Assembly: GCA_965243625.1 (NCBI GenBank)
Contig: CBDEVI010000002.1
Location: forward strand, 1,674,001-1,738,000
Source: JAJECS01 sp965243625
GTDB lineage: Bacteria; Chloroflexota; UBA11872
Reading direction: 5' to 3'
DNA: 64,000 nucleotides
Shown here piece after piece: positions 20,068 through 29,049 of this stretch (position 1 is its first letter; each line of letters opens with the position of its first letter). The notes beneath the pieces are model-generated. The model was not told the origin of the DNA and searched no databases. It worked only from the letters and a program-made list of their open reading frames with translations. The translations under genes and the position numbers were made by a program.

Positions 20068-21338
20068 CGACTGTCCGCCTCCGAGTCGTTCGATCCGTTG
20101 CGCCGCGTCGGCGCCCGATCCGGATCGATCTCAACCTCAAGCTTCGCATGCGCGCGCCGCAGCGCCGATTCGACGGCTGCCGGCGAATCGCCCTGCGCAA
20201 ACATGAACCCGAGGTACCGGTCGCCCTCCGGCAGCGGCTCGACCCAGCCGCCCGGCGCGATGGTGATCTCCAACCCCACGATGTCGGGAACGTCCAGCGC
20301 CGCCTCGCGCCCGCGCACTTCGACCAGCACGCCGGCCCGGGGTATGGGCAGCATCATCACGCCCGACGCGGCATGTGCGGGCGTGGTGTCTCGCAGCGGC
20401 AGATTCAGCGCGTGCCGCAAGATGAGCGACTCCAGCGACACGCCTAGCCCGAATCGCAGCGATCGCGCGCAGAGGCCACCGATGGAGCGCGCGGCGACCT
20501 CGATGACTGTGGCGACGTCGCCGTCCACACGCACTTCGGCGTGCACCGGACCTTCGGTGAGACCCAGCCCCGCGACGGCCGCGCTCGTCACGTCCTCCAC
20601 CGCCCGCTGAATCTCATCGGGCAGGCGTGACGGCGTTATGTAAAGCGTTTCCTCGAAATAGGGGCCGTCGAGCGGGTCCGGCTTGTCGAAGATGGCCAGC
20701 GTATGCATCGCCCCCCCTTGCAAGAGGCCCTCCACCGCCACCTCCACGCCGGGCGCAAAGCGCTCGATTAGCAACGGCGCGGACAGGCCCTCATTGGACT
20801 CCGGCAGCATCCGTCGAATTCGCGCCGCGACGGCCGCGGTCTCGGCCTCGGTGTCCGCGCGGATCACGCCGCGGCTGGCTGACAGGGTCAGGGGTTTGAG
20901 CACCACGGGAAACCCGAGTTCCGCCGCCGCAGCCGCCGGGTCCTCGTCACCGTCAACTAGCGCAAACGCCGGCTGCGGCACGCCGGCCTGCGCCAGCCGC
21001 CGGCGCATGGCGGCCTTGTCCCGCGTGAGCGCCGTCGCCGCGGGCGGACTGTGCGCCAGGCCTAAGTGCTCCGCCGCGAGCGACGCGGCCGCGACTCCCG
21101 CGTCATCCACCGGCACGATGGCGTTGAGCGGCGCCTCCTCCGCGAACTCCACGATGGCGTCCGCCGCGATCTCGGGACGGTGCAAGGGCAGCTCGATCAC
21201 GCGCGATGCCATCACGTCATCCAACGCGTGACGCTGCTCGGCGCCGACGACGACCTCCACGCCAAGCTCCCGCGCGGCTTCGAGAAAGTCGGCCGCGCGG
21301 TAGGCCCGCGTCGGCAGCAGTAGGAGAATGCGCCGCAT
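20055..21338 (-). CDS. ATP-grasp ligase-like protein paired with CCAEP radical SAM
   Basis: 427 residues of carboxylate-amine ligase (ATP-grasp) type: N-terminal pre-ATP domain, a central lobe with GFPVVLKPLTLSASRGV, then the metal-binding region HAEVRVDGDVATVIEVAARSIGG. The start is ATG 21338 (MRRILLLLP); an upstream GTG would add six residues. Its TGA lies inside the start of the radical SAM gene, which implies coupled translation and joint function. ATP-grasp enzymes join a carboxylate to an amine or thiol; the substrate here is unknown. The head of the operon faces nfuA across 56 nt. Confidence 0.84.
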   Translation of the reverse strand: MRRILLLLPTRAYRAADFLEAARELGVEVVVGAEQRHALDDVMASRVIELPLHRPEIAADAIVEFAEEAPLNAIVPVDDAGVAAASLAAEHLGLAHSPPAATALTRDKAAMRRRLAQAGVPQPAFALVDGDEDPAAAAAELGFPVVLKPLTLSASRGVIRADTEAETAAVAARIRRMLPESNEGLSAPLLIERFAPGVEVAVEGLLQGGAMHTLAIFDKPDPLDGPYFEETLYITPSRLPDEIQRAVEDVTSAAVAGLGLTEGPVHAEVRVDGDVATVIEVAARSIGGLCARSLRFGLGVSLESLILRHALNLPLRDTTPAHAASGVMMLPIPRAGVLVEVRGREAALDVPDIVGLEITIAPGGWVEPLPEGDRYLGFMFAQGDSPAAVESALRRAHAKLEVEIDPDRAPTRRNGSNDSEADSRCES

Positions 21339-21394
21339 CGTCCTATGATGAACCACGAACGGACGACGCGCCGCATGCCGCCTGGACGAAGAGC

Positions 21395-22048
21395 ATGACC
21401 CTGGAACACGACACCGAAATCTTCATCAGCGACGCCGCGCGCGACCTGGTCCTCGGTTTTCGCGCGCGCTCCGACCGGCCCGACAAGGACGACCTCGCCA
21501 TGTGGATCGAGGTCACCGGCATCTCGGGCACCGGTTTCAGCTACGACATGTATCTGAAGAGCTCGAGCGACGCCGGACCCCAGGACGCGGTCGTGGAGGT
21601 CGCCGACGGGCTCAATGTGGTCGTTCCCGCCGGGAGCACCGAGCAGCTCGACGGCGCCACCATCGACTACCGCTCCGCTCCGAACGGCGGCGGCCTCTTC
21701 GTCGACAACCCCAACACCCCGAGCCCAGTGGCCGGACCGGCCGCCCGCGACGTCCCCGCGCCACAGCTCAGCGGCGCAGTGGCCGATCAGGTCGCACAGA
21801 TCCTGGAGCAGCAGATCAATCCCGCCATCGCCGCGCACGGCGGGCACGCCGAGCTCGTCTCCGTCGAGGACGGCGCGGCCTACCTTCGCCTCAGCGGCGG
21901 TTGCCAGGGGTGCGGCATGGCGTCCGTCACCCTGACCCAGGGCATCGAGGTCGCCATTCGCGAGGCCGTGCCCGAAGTCACGCGGGTGATCGACGTGACC
22001 GATCACGCCTCGGGCACCAATCCCTACTTCGAGGCGTCGAAGAAGTAG
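21395..22048 (+). CDS. nfuA: NfuA-like Fe-S cluster carrier
   Basis: 217 residues. The N-terminal half (about 1-95) looks like an A-type carrier domain lacking the usual cysteines. The C-terminal half is an Nfu domain with GGCQGCGMASVTL, whose CxxC binds a [4Fe-4S] cluster at a dimer interface. ATG 21395 (MTLEHDTEIFIS) starts the A-type fold; longer upstream reading is a shadow. It diverges from the ATP-grasp/radical SAM/lipB/lipA block. In other bacteria NfuA rebuilds the auxiliary cluster that LipA sacrifices, which makes this neighbourhood meaningful. Confidence 0.88.
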   Translation: MTLEHDTEIFISDAARDLVLGFRARSDRPDKDDLAMWIEVTGISGTGFSYDMYLKSSSDAGPQDAVVEVADGLNVVVPAGSTEQLDGATIDYRSAPNGGGLFVDNPNTPSPVAGPAARDVPAPQLSGAVADQVAQILEQQINPAIAAHGGHAELVSVEDGAAYLRLSGGCQGCGMASVTLTQGIEVAIREAVPEVTRVIDVTDHASGTNPYFEASKK

Positions 22049-22061
22049 GTCGGCGCGGCCG

Positions 22062-22853
22062 CTAGTCGGCCGTCTCGAACGTCCGGTCGCTCGAATCTGC
22101 GCTCCGTCCCGGATGGGGCACGAACGGCACGCCCTTGAGTCTGAGCCGCAGCGCCTGCCAGTAGATTGCTGCGGTCACGCGCGCCGTCATGAACGGATAG
22201 CGAACCAGCGCGCGGTTGAGTGCGCGCGCGGTCATCGGTCGGCGTCGGAGCGACAGGGCAGCTTCGAAGAGTGGCGCCGCCTCCCGGATCGCCACCATCC
22301 GCACCTCGAGGTCCTGGCCGGGCGCCGTCGCCGAAAGCCGGTATTCCATATCCATGGTCATGAAGGGCGAAACGTGCAGGGCCTTGGAGAAGCGGGCATG
22401 AAGCTTGTCGCCCTCGCCGGAAAGCTCCGGCGCCACCACGTAGACGTGACGCTCGCCCCACGGCGTGTTGGTGACCTCGGCCACCAACGCCTCGACACGC
22501 TCGCCGCCGGGCGTGAAGCAGTAGTAGACGCTGATGGGATTGAAGACATAGCCGAAGTAGCGCAGGTGGGTGAGCAGCCGAATGGGGCCTTCGGGCCGAT
22601 TTCCAGTCGCCGTGTGGACATGCCGCCGCACGGCTTCGTCGAGCGACAGCGCCGGATCGCCGAAGTGATCGGCTCGGCGAAACCACGCCGGCGCCGGTCG
22701 CCGCGCCGACCACAGCCAATGCCCGTCAAACACTCCGGGCAGCTCCGCCAGGTCGACGTAGGCCATGAAGAGCGGGAAGCGAAACTCATGCGCGACTGGA
22801 CTCCGCCGCCGGTGCATGACGGCGCCGGTGTAGAGGCAACTCGCGACGCTCAC
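22062..22853 (-). CDS. DUF1365 family protein
   Basis: 263 residues. Typical DUF1365 features: LYTGAVMHRRRSP near the start, FGYVFNPISVYYCF, and NTPWGERHVYVV. Biochemical function is not established; the family almost always sits with an FAD protein and a cyclopropane-synthase-like methyltransferase. GTG 22853 overlaps the TGA of the FAD gene (GTGA), fixing the start. It is the last gene of a four-gene minus-strand operon, and is convergent with nfuA (13 nt apart). Confidence 0.88.
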   Translation of the reverse strand: MSVASCLYTGAVMHRRRSPVAHEFRFPLFMAYVDLAELPGVFDGHWLWSARRPAPAWFRRADHFGDPALSLDEAVRRHVHTATGNRPEGPIRLLTHLRYFGYVFNPISVYYCFTPGGERVEALVAEVTNTPWGERHVYVVAPELSGEGDKLHARFSKALHVSPFMTMDMEYRLSATAPGQDLEVRMVAIREAAPLFEAALSLRRRPMTARALNRALVRYPFMTARVTAAIYWQALRLRLKGVPFVPHPGRSADSSDRTFETAD

Positions 22854-24091
22854 GCGCCGGCCTCGATCGCCCGCGCCACACGCAGGCCGCTCACCACACC
22901 GTCCTCGTGGAAGCCATAGCCCCAGTAGGCGCCCGCGTACCAGGTCCGGCGCCGGCCGTTCACCTCGGACCACCGGCGCTGGGCGGCGAACGCCCCGCGA
23001 TTGAGCATCGGGTGGTGGTAGGTCATGCGGGCGATCACGGACGCCTCGTCAATGCGCTCGTCCTGGTTGAGCGTGACGCAGAAGGTCTCCGGCGCGTCCA
23101 ATCGCTGCAGGCGGTTCATGTTGTACGTCGTCGCCACCCGGTCTCCGCCGTCCGGGGCAATGTAGGAGTTCCACGCCGCCCAGGCGCGGCGCCGACGGGG
23201 GAGCAGGCTCGTATCGGTGTGCATCACGACGCTGTTGGCCTGGTAGTCAATGGCCCCAAGGACGGCGCGTTCCTCGGGGCTGGGATCGTCGAGCACCCGC
23301 AGCGCCTGATCGCTATGGGTCGCGAGCACCACCTGGTCGAACTTCGTGACATGCCCGCCCACGACGGTGACGTCAACGTGGTCGCGCGCTCGCCGCACGC
23401 GGGTCACGGGCGCCCTGGTATGGATTCGGTCGCGGAATGGCCGCGCCAGCGCCTCGACGTACTCGCGCGCGCCGCCGGTGATTGAGTACCACTGCGGCTT
23501 GCCCCGAATTCCCAGCAGCCCATGGTTGTGGAAAAAACGCACGAACGAGCGAACCGGGATCTGGCCGAAGCGCGCGGGATCGGTCGACCAGATGGCGGAG
23601 CCCATGGGCACCAGATACAGCTCGCGGAAGGCGCGCGAGAAGTCCGCACCTTCCAGGTAGCCGTCCAGCGTGAGCCGCTCGTCGGCCTCCAACAGCCTGG
23701 GCGCCCGGCGATTGAATCGCAGGTAGTCGCGCGCCAGACGAAGGAACGTCGGGCGCGCCAGATTGCGGCGCTGGGCGAACACGGCATTGAGCGAAGCCCC
23801 GCTGTACTCGATGCCCGTGCGATCGCAGCGCACGGAGAAGCTCATCTCGGACCGCTGCGCCGGAACGCGGAGGTCGTCCAGGATGCGCAGGAACTCCGGA
23901 TAGGTTCGGTCGTTGAAGACCACGAAGCCGGTATCGACCGCATAGGTGCGGCCCGCGCAGGGCACGTCAATCGTGCGCGAGTGGCCGCCGGGTTCGTCGC
24001 CCGCCTCGAAGACCGTGACCTCATGGTGCGCATACAGCTGGCGCGCCACCACGAGGCCCGACACCCCGGCGCCGATGACGGCGATTCTCAT
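22850..24091 (-). CDS. FAD-dependent amine-oxidase-like protein of the CFA/DUF1365 operon
   Basis: 413 residues. The FAD-binding motif at the N-terminus is IGAGVSGLVVARQL with downstream E and GGHSRT; the rest matches NAD(P)-binding/amine oxidase-like proteins adjacent to cyclopropane synthase genes. It probably oxidises or desaturates a modified acyl chain, by context only. It is translationally coupled to DUF1365 (4-nt overlap) and starts 71 nt downstream of the methyltransferase gene. Confidence 0.87.
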   Translation of the reverse strand: MRIAVIGAGVSGLVVARQLYAHHEVTVFEAGDEPGGHSRTIDVPCAGRTYAVDTGFVVFNDRTYPEFLRILDDLRVPAQRSEMSFSVRCDRTGIEYSGASLNAVFAQRRNLARPTFLRLARDYLRFNRRAPRLLEADERLTLDGYLEGADFSRAFRELYLVPMGSAIWSTDPARFGQIPVRSFVRFFHNHGLLGIRGKPQWYSITGGAREYVEALARPFRDRIHTRAPVTRVRRARDHVDVTVVGGHVTKFDQVVLATHSDQALRVLDDPSPEERAVLGAIDYQANSVVMHTDTSLLPRRRRAWAAWNSYIAPDGGDRVATTYNMNRLQRLDAPETFCVTLNQDERIDEASVIARMTYHHPMLNRGAFAAQRRWSEVNGRRRTWYAGAYWGYGFHEDGVVSGLRVARAIEAGA

Positions 24092-24162
24092 AGATTGCGG
24101 CGTATCACGTCCGCGACCTGGCGCGGCGATCGCTCCCGGTCAGTCTTGGTGCGTTCAAAACG

Positions 24163-25212
24163 CTAGGCGTGCGGCCGCGCCTGGGCTTCGGCAACAGCCG
24201 CAGGGTCCAGCAGGTGATGCGCCACCACCCACTCTCGTCCCCCGCGATAGGCGAACAGCTCCTCGCAGGCGATGAAAAAGAGCCGCCACCGCATCAGCCA
24301 GAGGCTCGCCGCGTCTTCGCCGTAGACTCCCCGAAAGAGCTCAACGATCTGCGGGCGGCGGTTGTCGAGATTCCGCAACCACGCGCGCAACGTCCGGGCG
24401 TAGTGCCGGCCGTTCATGGTCCAGCGGTCGACGGTGCGCACCGCCGGCGCGCATTCGCTGAAGAGATCGAGGTTGGGCATGGCGCCGCCGCTGAAGAACC
24501 AGCGCGCCATCCAGCCGTCCTCGGGCTCGAAGGCGTAGGCGTGCCGAACGTGGCTGAAGACGTGGACGAAGATCCGGCCATCCGGGTCCAGCCGATCGGC
24601 CAGGCGGCCCAGCAACGCGCCGTGGTCGCGGATGTGCTCCAGCATCTCGATGCTCACGATCCGGTCGAAGCGACCGGGAATCTCATCGGTCGCGGCATTG
24701 GCGCGCACCACGTCAAGGTTGGCCAGGCCGCGTGCCTGCGACTCGCCGACGATGTGGTCGCGCTGCGTGCGTGAGTTGGTGACGGCGGTGATCGTTGACC
24801 TCGGATATCGATCGGCAGCCCAAAGGGCGAAGGAGCCCCAGCCGCATCCCAGGTCGAGCACGCGCTGGCCGTCGGCGAGCCCCGCCCGCTGCGCGCAGAG
24901 CTCCAGCATGGCGTCCTCCGCGTCCGCCAGCTTCTCGACGCCCGCAGGCCAAAGGCAGCTGCTGTACTTGAGCCTCGGACCGAGGATCAGGCGAAAGAAC
25001 TCGGTCGGCACCTCGTAGTGCTGCCGGTTGGCGGCGTCGGTAGCTACCGCCGTTGGCCCATTGCGCATGGCGCGAAAGCGCTCTTGGGGCGTCCCGCGTT
25101 GCAGCGCGCGCAGCCGTCGCCGCAGGGCCATCCGCACGCCGAGGCGCAAAACGCCGTCGGGAACCATCCCCCGCGCCGCCAGCCGCTCGAACCAGGCTGA
25201 ATCGCTATCCAC
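24163..25212 (-). CDS. Cyclopropane-fatty-acyl-phospholipid synthase family methyltransferase
   Basis: 349 residues. The SAM-binding motif VLDLGCGWGSFALWAA, the preceding KYSSCLWPAG and the later SIEMLEHIRDH match CFA-synthase-like enzymes, which methylate or methylenate the double bond of membrane lipid acyl chains. It is shorter than E. coli Cfa (382) at the N-terminus. It overlaps the DUF1295 gene by 8 nt. Whether the product is a cyclopropane, a methyl branch or a precursor of another modified chain cannot be read from sequence. Confidence 0.88.
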   Translation of the reverse strand: MDSDSAWFERLAARGMVPDGVLRLGVRMALRRRLRALQRGTPQERFRAMRNGPTAVATDAANRQHYEVPTEFFRLILGPRLKYSSCLWPAGVEKLADAEDAMLELCAQRAGLADGQRVLDLGCGWGSFALWAADRYPRSTITAVTNSRTQRDHIVGESQARGLANLDVVRANAATDEIPGRFDRIVSIEMLEHIRDHGALLGRLADRLDPDGRIFVHVFSHVRHAYAFEPEDGWMARWFFSGGAMPNLDLFSECAPAVRTVDRWTMNGRHYARTLRAWLRNLDNRRPQIVELFRGVYGEDAASLWLMRWRLFFIACEELFAYRGGREWVVAHHLLDPAAVAEAQARPHA

Positions 25213-25996
25213 GTCGTCCCAGGAACGGGATCCGCGGGAAGAACGCCGGCGTGGACTCCACGTACTCGCGATAGCCGGGCTTGGTTTCGATCATGCTGCG
25301 CTCGAGCAGCGTCACGCCCGAGACCCGCGCCAGCAGCACCGTCATCACGACCGGACCGATAAGCGTCCACCACGCGCCGACGGCCAGTCCCAGGCAGCCG
25401 AATCCCCACCACACCACGGCGTCGCCGAAGTAGTTCGGGTGGCGCGTCAGCCCCCAGAACCCGGTGGACAGCACGCGCCCGCGATTGGCCGGGTTGGCCT
25501 TGAAGCGCGCCAGCTGCAGATCGCCGCCCGCCTCGAAGGCGAGGCCGATGGCCCAGAGCGCGATGGCCGCCACGTCCCAGGCAGTCACCAGCGACGGCTG
25601 CGGCTCTCCCAGCGCCGCCAGCAGCGGCAGCGCGACCAGCCACATCACCACGCCCTGAAGCAGGAAGACGGTGAAATAGCTGCGCCACCAGAAGGCGCTC
25701 CCGGCGTTGGCGCGGAACTTCTGATAGCGCGGATCCTCGGACTTGCCGTGGTTGCGCCAGCCGATGTGCCCCGCCAGGCGGAGGCCCCACACTGCCACCA
25801 ACACCAACAACAGCGCGGCGCGTCCGGCATCGCCCGAACCGAGCCACGCGGCTAGCGCCCCGGTCACGATGAATCCCAGTCCCCAGAACACGTCCACGAT
25901 CGACACGTCGCGCAACAGCAGGCTTAACAGCCACACCAGCGTCATGAAGACGCCGATGCCCGCGGCGGCGTAGCCCAGGAGTCCGGGATCGGCCAT
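25205..25996 (-). CDS. DUF1295 (steroid 5-alpha-reductase-like) membrane protein
   Basis: 263 residues with six to seven hydrophobic segments. The C-terminal signature LTRHPNYFGDAVVWWGF and the final FPRIPF match DUF1295, a relative of steroid 5-alpha-reductases and isoprenylcysteine methyltransferases. It is the first gene of the lipid operon (DUF1295, methyltransferase, FAD protein, DUF1365) and overlaps the second by 8 nt. A role in reducing or isomerising a modified acyl chain is inferred only from context. Confidence 0.88.
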   Translation of the reverse strand: MADPGLLGYAAAGIGVFMTLVWLLSLLLRDVSIVDVFWGLGFIVTGALAAWLGSGDAGRAALLLVLVAVWGLRLAGHIGWRNHGKSEDPRYQKFRANAGSAFWWRSYFTVFLLQGVVMWLVALPLLAALGEPQPSLVTAWDVAAIALWAIGLAFEAGGDLQLARFKANPANRGRVLSTGFWGLTRHPNYFGDAVVWWGFGCLGLAVGAWWTLIGPVVMTVLLARVSGVTLLERSMIETKPGYREYVESTPAFFPRIPFLGRRG

Positions 25997-26036
25997 CAGC
26001 TAGGCAGCAGCCGCGTGTGGCGGGTGCGCACCGGCG

Positions 26037-27086
26037 CTAGCCGCCGATCTGGAACATCTCGACCTTTTGCACGTCCGGTCCGTGGCCGTCGTCGGTGATC
26101 ATCCCGGCGCGCGCCTCCGAGTAGCGGTCGCGGCGGACCTGCCACACGCCGCCGATCAGCTCACGCAGCTCCGCGTCCGTGGCGCCCTCGCGCATCGGCG
26201 TCCGCAGGTCGGTGCCGCCAAACGCAAACAGGCACGTCAGCAGGTGGCCGTCGGTTGAGAGGCGCGCACGCGTGCAGGCCCCGCAGAATGGCTGGCTCAC
26301 CGACGCAATGACGCCGATCTCGCCGCCGCCGTCGCGATAGCGAAACCGATTCGCCACCTCGCCCGGATAGTTCGGCGGCAGCGGCTCGAGCGGAAACTCG
26401 GCCCCGATACGCTCCACGATCTCGTGGGCGGTCACGACCTCGTCCACCTGCCACTGGTTGAGGTTGCCAACGTCCATGTATTCGATGAACCGCACGGTGT
26501 GCCCGGTGCCGCGATACCGCCGCGCCAGGTCCACGATGGTGTGGTCGTTCACGCCCCGCACGACCACGCAGTTCAGCTTGATCGGCGACAGGCCGACGCG
26601 CTCGGCGGCGGCAATGCCCTCCAGCGTTGCATCCACGCCGAAGCCCCGCCCATTCATGGCGCGGAACACGTCGTCGTCCAGGCTGTCCAGGCTCACCGTC
26701 ACCCGCTGCAAGCCAGCCTCGGCCAGCGACTCGGCGTGCCGCGCGAGCAAATGGGCATTGGTCGTGAGCGCCAGGTCTTCGACCGGCAACGCCGCCAGCA
26801 TCGACACCAGGTTCGGCAGGTCCGCCCGCAGCAACGGCTCGCCGCCGGTCAGCCGGAGCTTCCGCACGCCAAGCTCCACGAAGATGCCCGCCAGCCGCGC
26901 GATCTCCTCGAACGTGAGGATCTGGGACTTCGGCAAGAACGTGTAGTGCTCGCCGTAGACCTCGGCCGGCATGCAGTAGGGACAGCGGAAGTTGCACCGG
27001 TCAGTCACCGAAATGCGCAGATCGCGCATGTGACGGCCAAGCGTGTCGACGGGCGTGGTGGCGATGGCGGCAGGCACGCGGGGCAT
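26037..27086 (-). CDS. moaA: GTP 3',8-cyclase
   Basis: 349-residue radical SAM enzyme for the first step of molybdopterin synthesis. N-terminal cluster motif CNFRCPYCM, C-terminal second cluster cysteines in FCGACTRARLSTDGHLLTCLF (one Cys pair plus one), and a terminal Gly-Gly that is essential in the family. ATG 27086 (MPRVPAAI) was chosen over longer readings because the conserved RDLRISVTDRC follows about 20 residues in. It supports the molybdo-oxidoreductase at 7.6-9.4 kb. No other moa gene is nearby. Confidence 0.93.
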   Translation of the reverse strand: MPRVPAAIATTPVDTLGRHMRDLRISVTDRCNFRCPYCMPAEVYGEHYTFLPKSQILTFEEIARLAGIFVELGVRKLRLTGGEPLLRADLPNLVSMLAALPVEDLALTTNAHLLARHAESLAEAGLQRVTVSLDSLDDDVFRAMNGRGFGVDATLEGIAAAERVGLSPIKLNCVVVRGVNDHTIVDLARRYRGTGHTVRFIEYMDVGNLNQWQVDEVVTAHEIVERIGAEFPLEPLPPNYPGEVANRFRYRDGGGEIGVIASVSQPFCGACTRARLSTDGHLLTCLFAFGGTDLRTPMREGATDAELRELIGGVWQVRRDRYSEARAGMITDDGHGPDVQKVEMFQIGG

Positions 27087-27184
27087 GAATCTCCGGTTCG
27101 TCTTCACCCTGAGTTTACGCAGTGGGCGGCCCCAATCCGCGTCAGGTACCGTGAGCGACCAGACACTCATCGAGGGCGCGCACC

Positions 27185-28054
27185 ATGCCACTACGCGATG
27201 TGTCCGAGGTCGAGACGGTCGCGGGCGACTTCAACGACGGCCTGGACCACCCCGAAGGCGTCACCTGGGGCCCGGATGGGCAGCTCTACGCCGGCGGCGA
27301 AGCGGGCCAAATCTATCGCGTCGATCCCGACAGCGGAGCCATCACCCAGATCGCCCAGCACGAGGGATTCCTGGGCGGAGTCGCCTGCGACGCCGAGGCC
27401 AACGTCTACGTCTGCGCCGCGTATGGCGGCTCGGTGGTGCGCGCCAACGCCGACGGCAGCGTCACTGAGATCACCCGCGGCACCGCCGACCGGCCCATGG
27501 AAACGCCCAACTATCCCTGCTTCCATCCCTCCGGCGACCTCTACGTGTCCGACTCGGGCGAATGGGACCACGACACCGGCAGGATCTACCGCGTGCGGCC
27601 CGACGGCTCGACGGACCTGGTGAGCGAAGCGTCGCGCTACTTCGCCAACGGCATGTGCGTCGACGCCGCCGGCGAGTGGCTCTACGTGGTCGAGTCGCAG
27701 ATGCCGGGCGTCAGCCGCCTGCGCGTGCTCGACGACGGCACGCTCGGCGAGCGCCAGGTCGTGGCCACGCTCCCCGGCGACGTGCCCGACGGCGTGCAAT
27801 TCGACGTCGAAGGCACGCTCTACATCACCCTCTACACCCCCAGCCGCATCTACCGGCTCGAGCCAACGGGACGCATCCAGGTCCTCGTGGACGACCCCAA
27901 CCACACGCAGCTCTCCTCGCCCACCAACATCGTCTTCGGCGGCCCCGACCTCACCGACCTCTTCACCGCCAACCTCGGCCGCTGGCACCTCAACCGCCTC
28001 CGCATGCCCGTCCCCGGCATCCCGCTGGCCTATCCGCCGCCGATCGGGGAGTAG
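27185..28054 (+). CDS. SMP-30/gluconolactonase-like beta-propeller protein
   Basis: 289 residues. Repeated blades such as LDHPEGVTWGPDGQLYAGGE and FANGMCVDAAGEWLYVVES are typical of SMP-30/LRE proteins, six-bladed propellers that hydrolyse lactones with one bound divalent metal. No signal peptide, so cytoplasmic. A GAGGG precedes ATG 27185 by a few bases. It is a single gene, divergent from moaA. The lactone substrate is not known. Confidence 0.85.
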   Translation: MPLRDVSEVETVAGDFNDGLDHPEGVTWGPDGQLYAGGEAGQIYRVDPDSGAITQIAQHEGFLGGVACDAEANVYVCAAYGGSVVRANADGSVTEITRGTADRPMETPNYPCFHPSGDLYVSDSGEWDHDTGRIYRVRPDGSTDLVSEASRYFANGMCVDAAGEWLYVVESQMPGVSRLRVLDDGTLGERQVVATLPGDVPDGVQFDVEGTLYITLYTPSRIYRLEPTGRIQVLVDDPNHTQLSSPTNIVFGGPDLTDLFTANLGRWHLNRLRMPVPGIPLAYPPPIGE

Positions 28055-28065
28055 ACGCAGGTCGA

Positions 28066-28166
28066 CCGCCCGCGGACGCGGGCGGGTCTGAGACCCGCCC
28101 CTACCGGACCTGGCTTGTGCGAATTCTTGGATTCGCGATCAGGCGGCCACCAGGGCCGCCCCTACA
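28066..28166. repeat. Hairpins and palindromic repeat ends after the SMP-30 gene
   Basis: Right after the stop at 28054: CCGCCCGCG-GA-CGCGGGCGG (28066-28085) overlaps a second hairpin GGCGGGTC-TGA-GACCCGCC (28081-28099) followed by CCTACC. A further CGCCCCTACA end lies at 28141-28166. No U-tract follows, but the stems could slow transcription or protect the 3' end. This is the first half of the gene-free stretch 28055-28418; the second half is the riboswitch. Confidence 0.7.
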
Positions 28167-28262
28167 CCCGACATCCGACCTCCGGAGCGGCAACCACTCC
28201 AATCGCACGGGCGCAGTGACCCACCGCGCGCCGTGTCGTATCCTTGCGATGTCCTGATTGAT

Positions 28263-28362
<100 letters not shown>

Positions 28363-28369
28363 TTGGCTG

Positions 28370-28400
28370 CCGCAGGTTCCACCGAATCTGCGGTCTTTTT
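28370..28400 (+). terminator. Intrinsic terminator of the TPP riboswitch
   Basis: Stem CCGCAG (28370-28375) with CTGCGG (28388-28393), followed by TCTTTTTG. It lies between the aptamer and the first gene, as in transcription-attenuating riboswitches. CGCAG in the aptamer tail (28344-28348) could pair with CTGCG (28388-28392) as an antiterminator. A longer 10-nt pairing, 28352-28361 with 28408-28417, would enclose the hairpin and end 1 nt before the ATG. Confidence 0.75.
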
Positions 28401-28418
28401 GTTGATGGCGGTGAACGA

Positions 28419-28724
28419 ATGCCCCGGGCGACGCTGGCTCTCCAGGTGTTGCCGCTGAACGCGCCCGACGCGCTCGCGGCGGTTGACGCGGCGATTGCAG
28501 TGATCCAGGACAGCGGCGTCTCGCACGAGGTCGGGCCCATGGAGACCACCATCGAGGGCGGCTCGCTGGGCGAACTGCTCGACATCGCCGCGCGGGCGCA
28601 CGACGCCGCGGTGACGCTGGCCGACGGCCCCGTGCAGACCAACATCCGCATGATCGAAAGCCCGGCGGGCATAGCCTCCATGCACGAGAAGACCGCGCCG
28701 TTTCGCGAGGGGGCGGGCGAGTGA
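28419..28724 (+). CDS. Thiamine-binding protein, MTH1187/YkoF-like
   Basis: 101 residues, matching the small thiamine-binding family once called DUF77: an alternating beta-alpha ferredoxin-like fold with VSHEVGPMETTIEGG and the surrounding pattern typical of it. Its job may be to bind thiamine or a precursor near the transporter. ATG 28419 is 18 nt after the riboswitch terminator T-tract, so expression should be low when thiamine diphosphate is plentiful. It is first in the uptake operon. Confidence 0.88.
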   Translation: MPRATLALQVLPLNAPDALAAVDAAIAVIQDSGVSHEVGPMETTIEGGSLGELLDIAARAHDAAVTLADGPVQTNIRMIESPAGIASMHEKTAPFREGAGE

Positions 28725-29049
28725 GCACGATGCACCCACGCCGTCTCTGCCGTCCGAGCTGGGGCGGTTCGCGAACCGCCCCTACACGCGCGTCATTGCA
28801 CCCCGCCTCCATGTCATTCCGAGCGCAGCGAGGAATCTCAAGCGCCGGGAACGAGCAACAGCGTCCACATGTTCCTCACACAGGGACATCCTTGAACGCA
28901 TGGTCGACATCCCAAACGTGTGCCTCGAATGACCCTCACCCTTACCCTCTCCCTTCCAGGGAGAGGGGACCGGACCCGCTCCCCAGTCCCTTCTGCCGGG
29001 ATGCTGCAAAGGACTCCAGGGGCGGGAATCCCGCCAGAAGGCACCCGGC
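28725..29049. repeat. Gene-free stretch with three repeat types inside the thi operon
   Basis: Between the thiamine-binding gene and the permease gene there is no ORF of quality. It holds a perfect palindrome GGGGCGGTTCG-CGAACCGCCCC (28761-28782) followed by TACA, an element CATTCCGAGCGCAGCGAGGA (within 28812-28838) of a kind common in environmental genomes, and a stem CCCTCTCCCT-TCC-AGGGAGAGGG (28945-28967). These look inserted in an otherwise compact operon. Confidence 0.75.
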
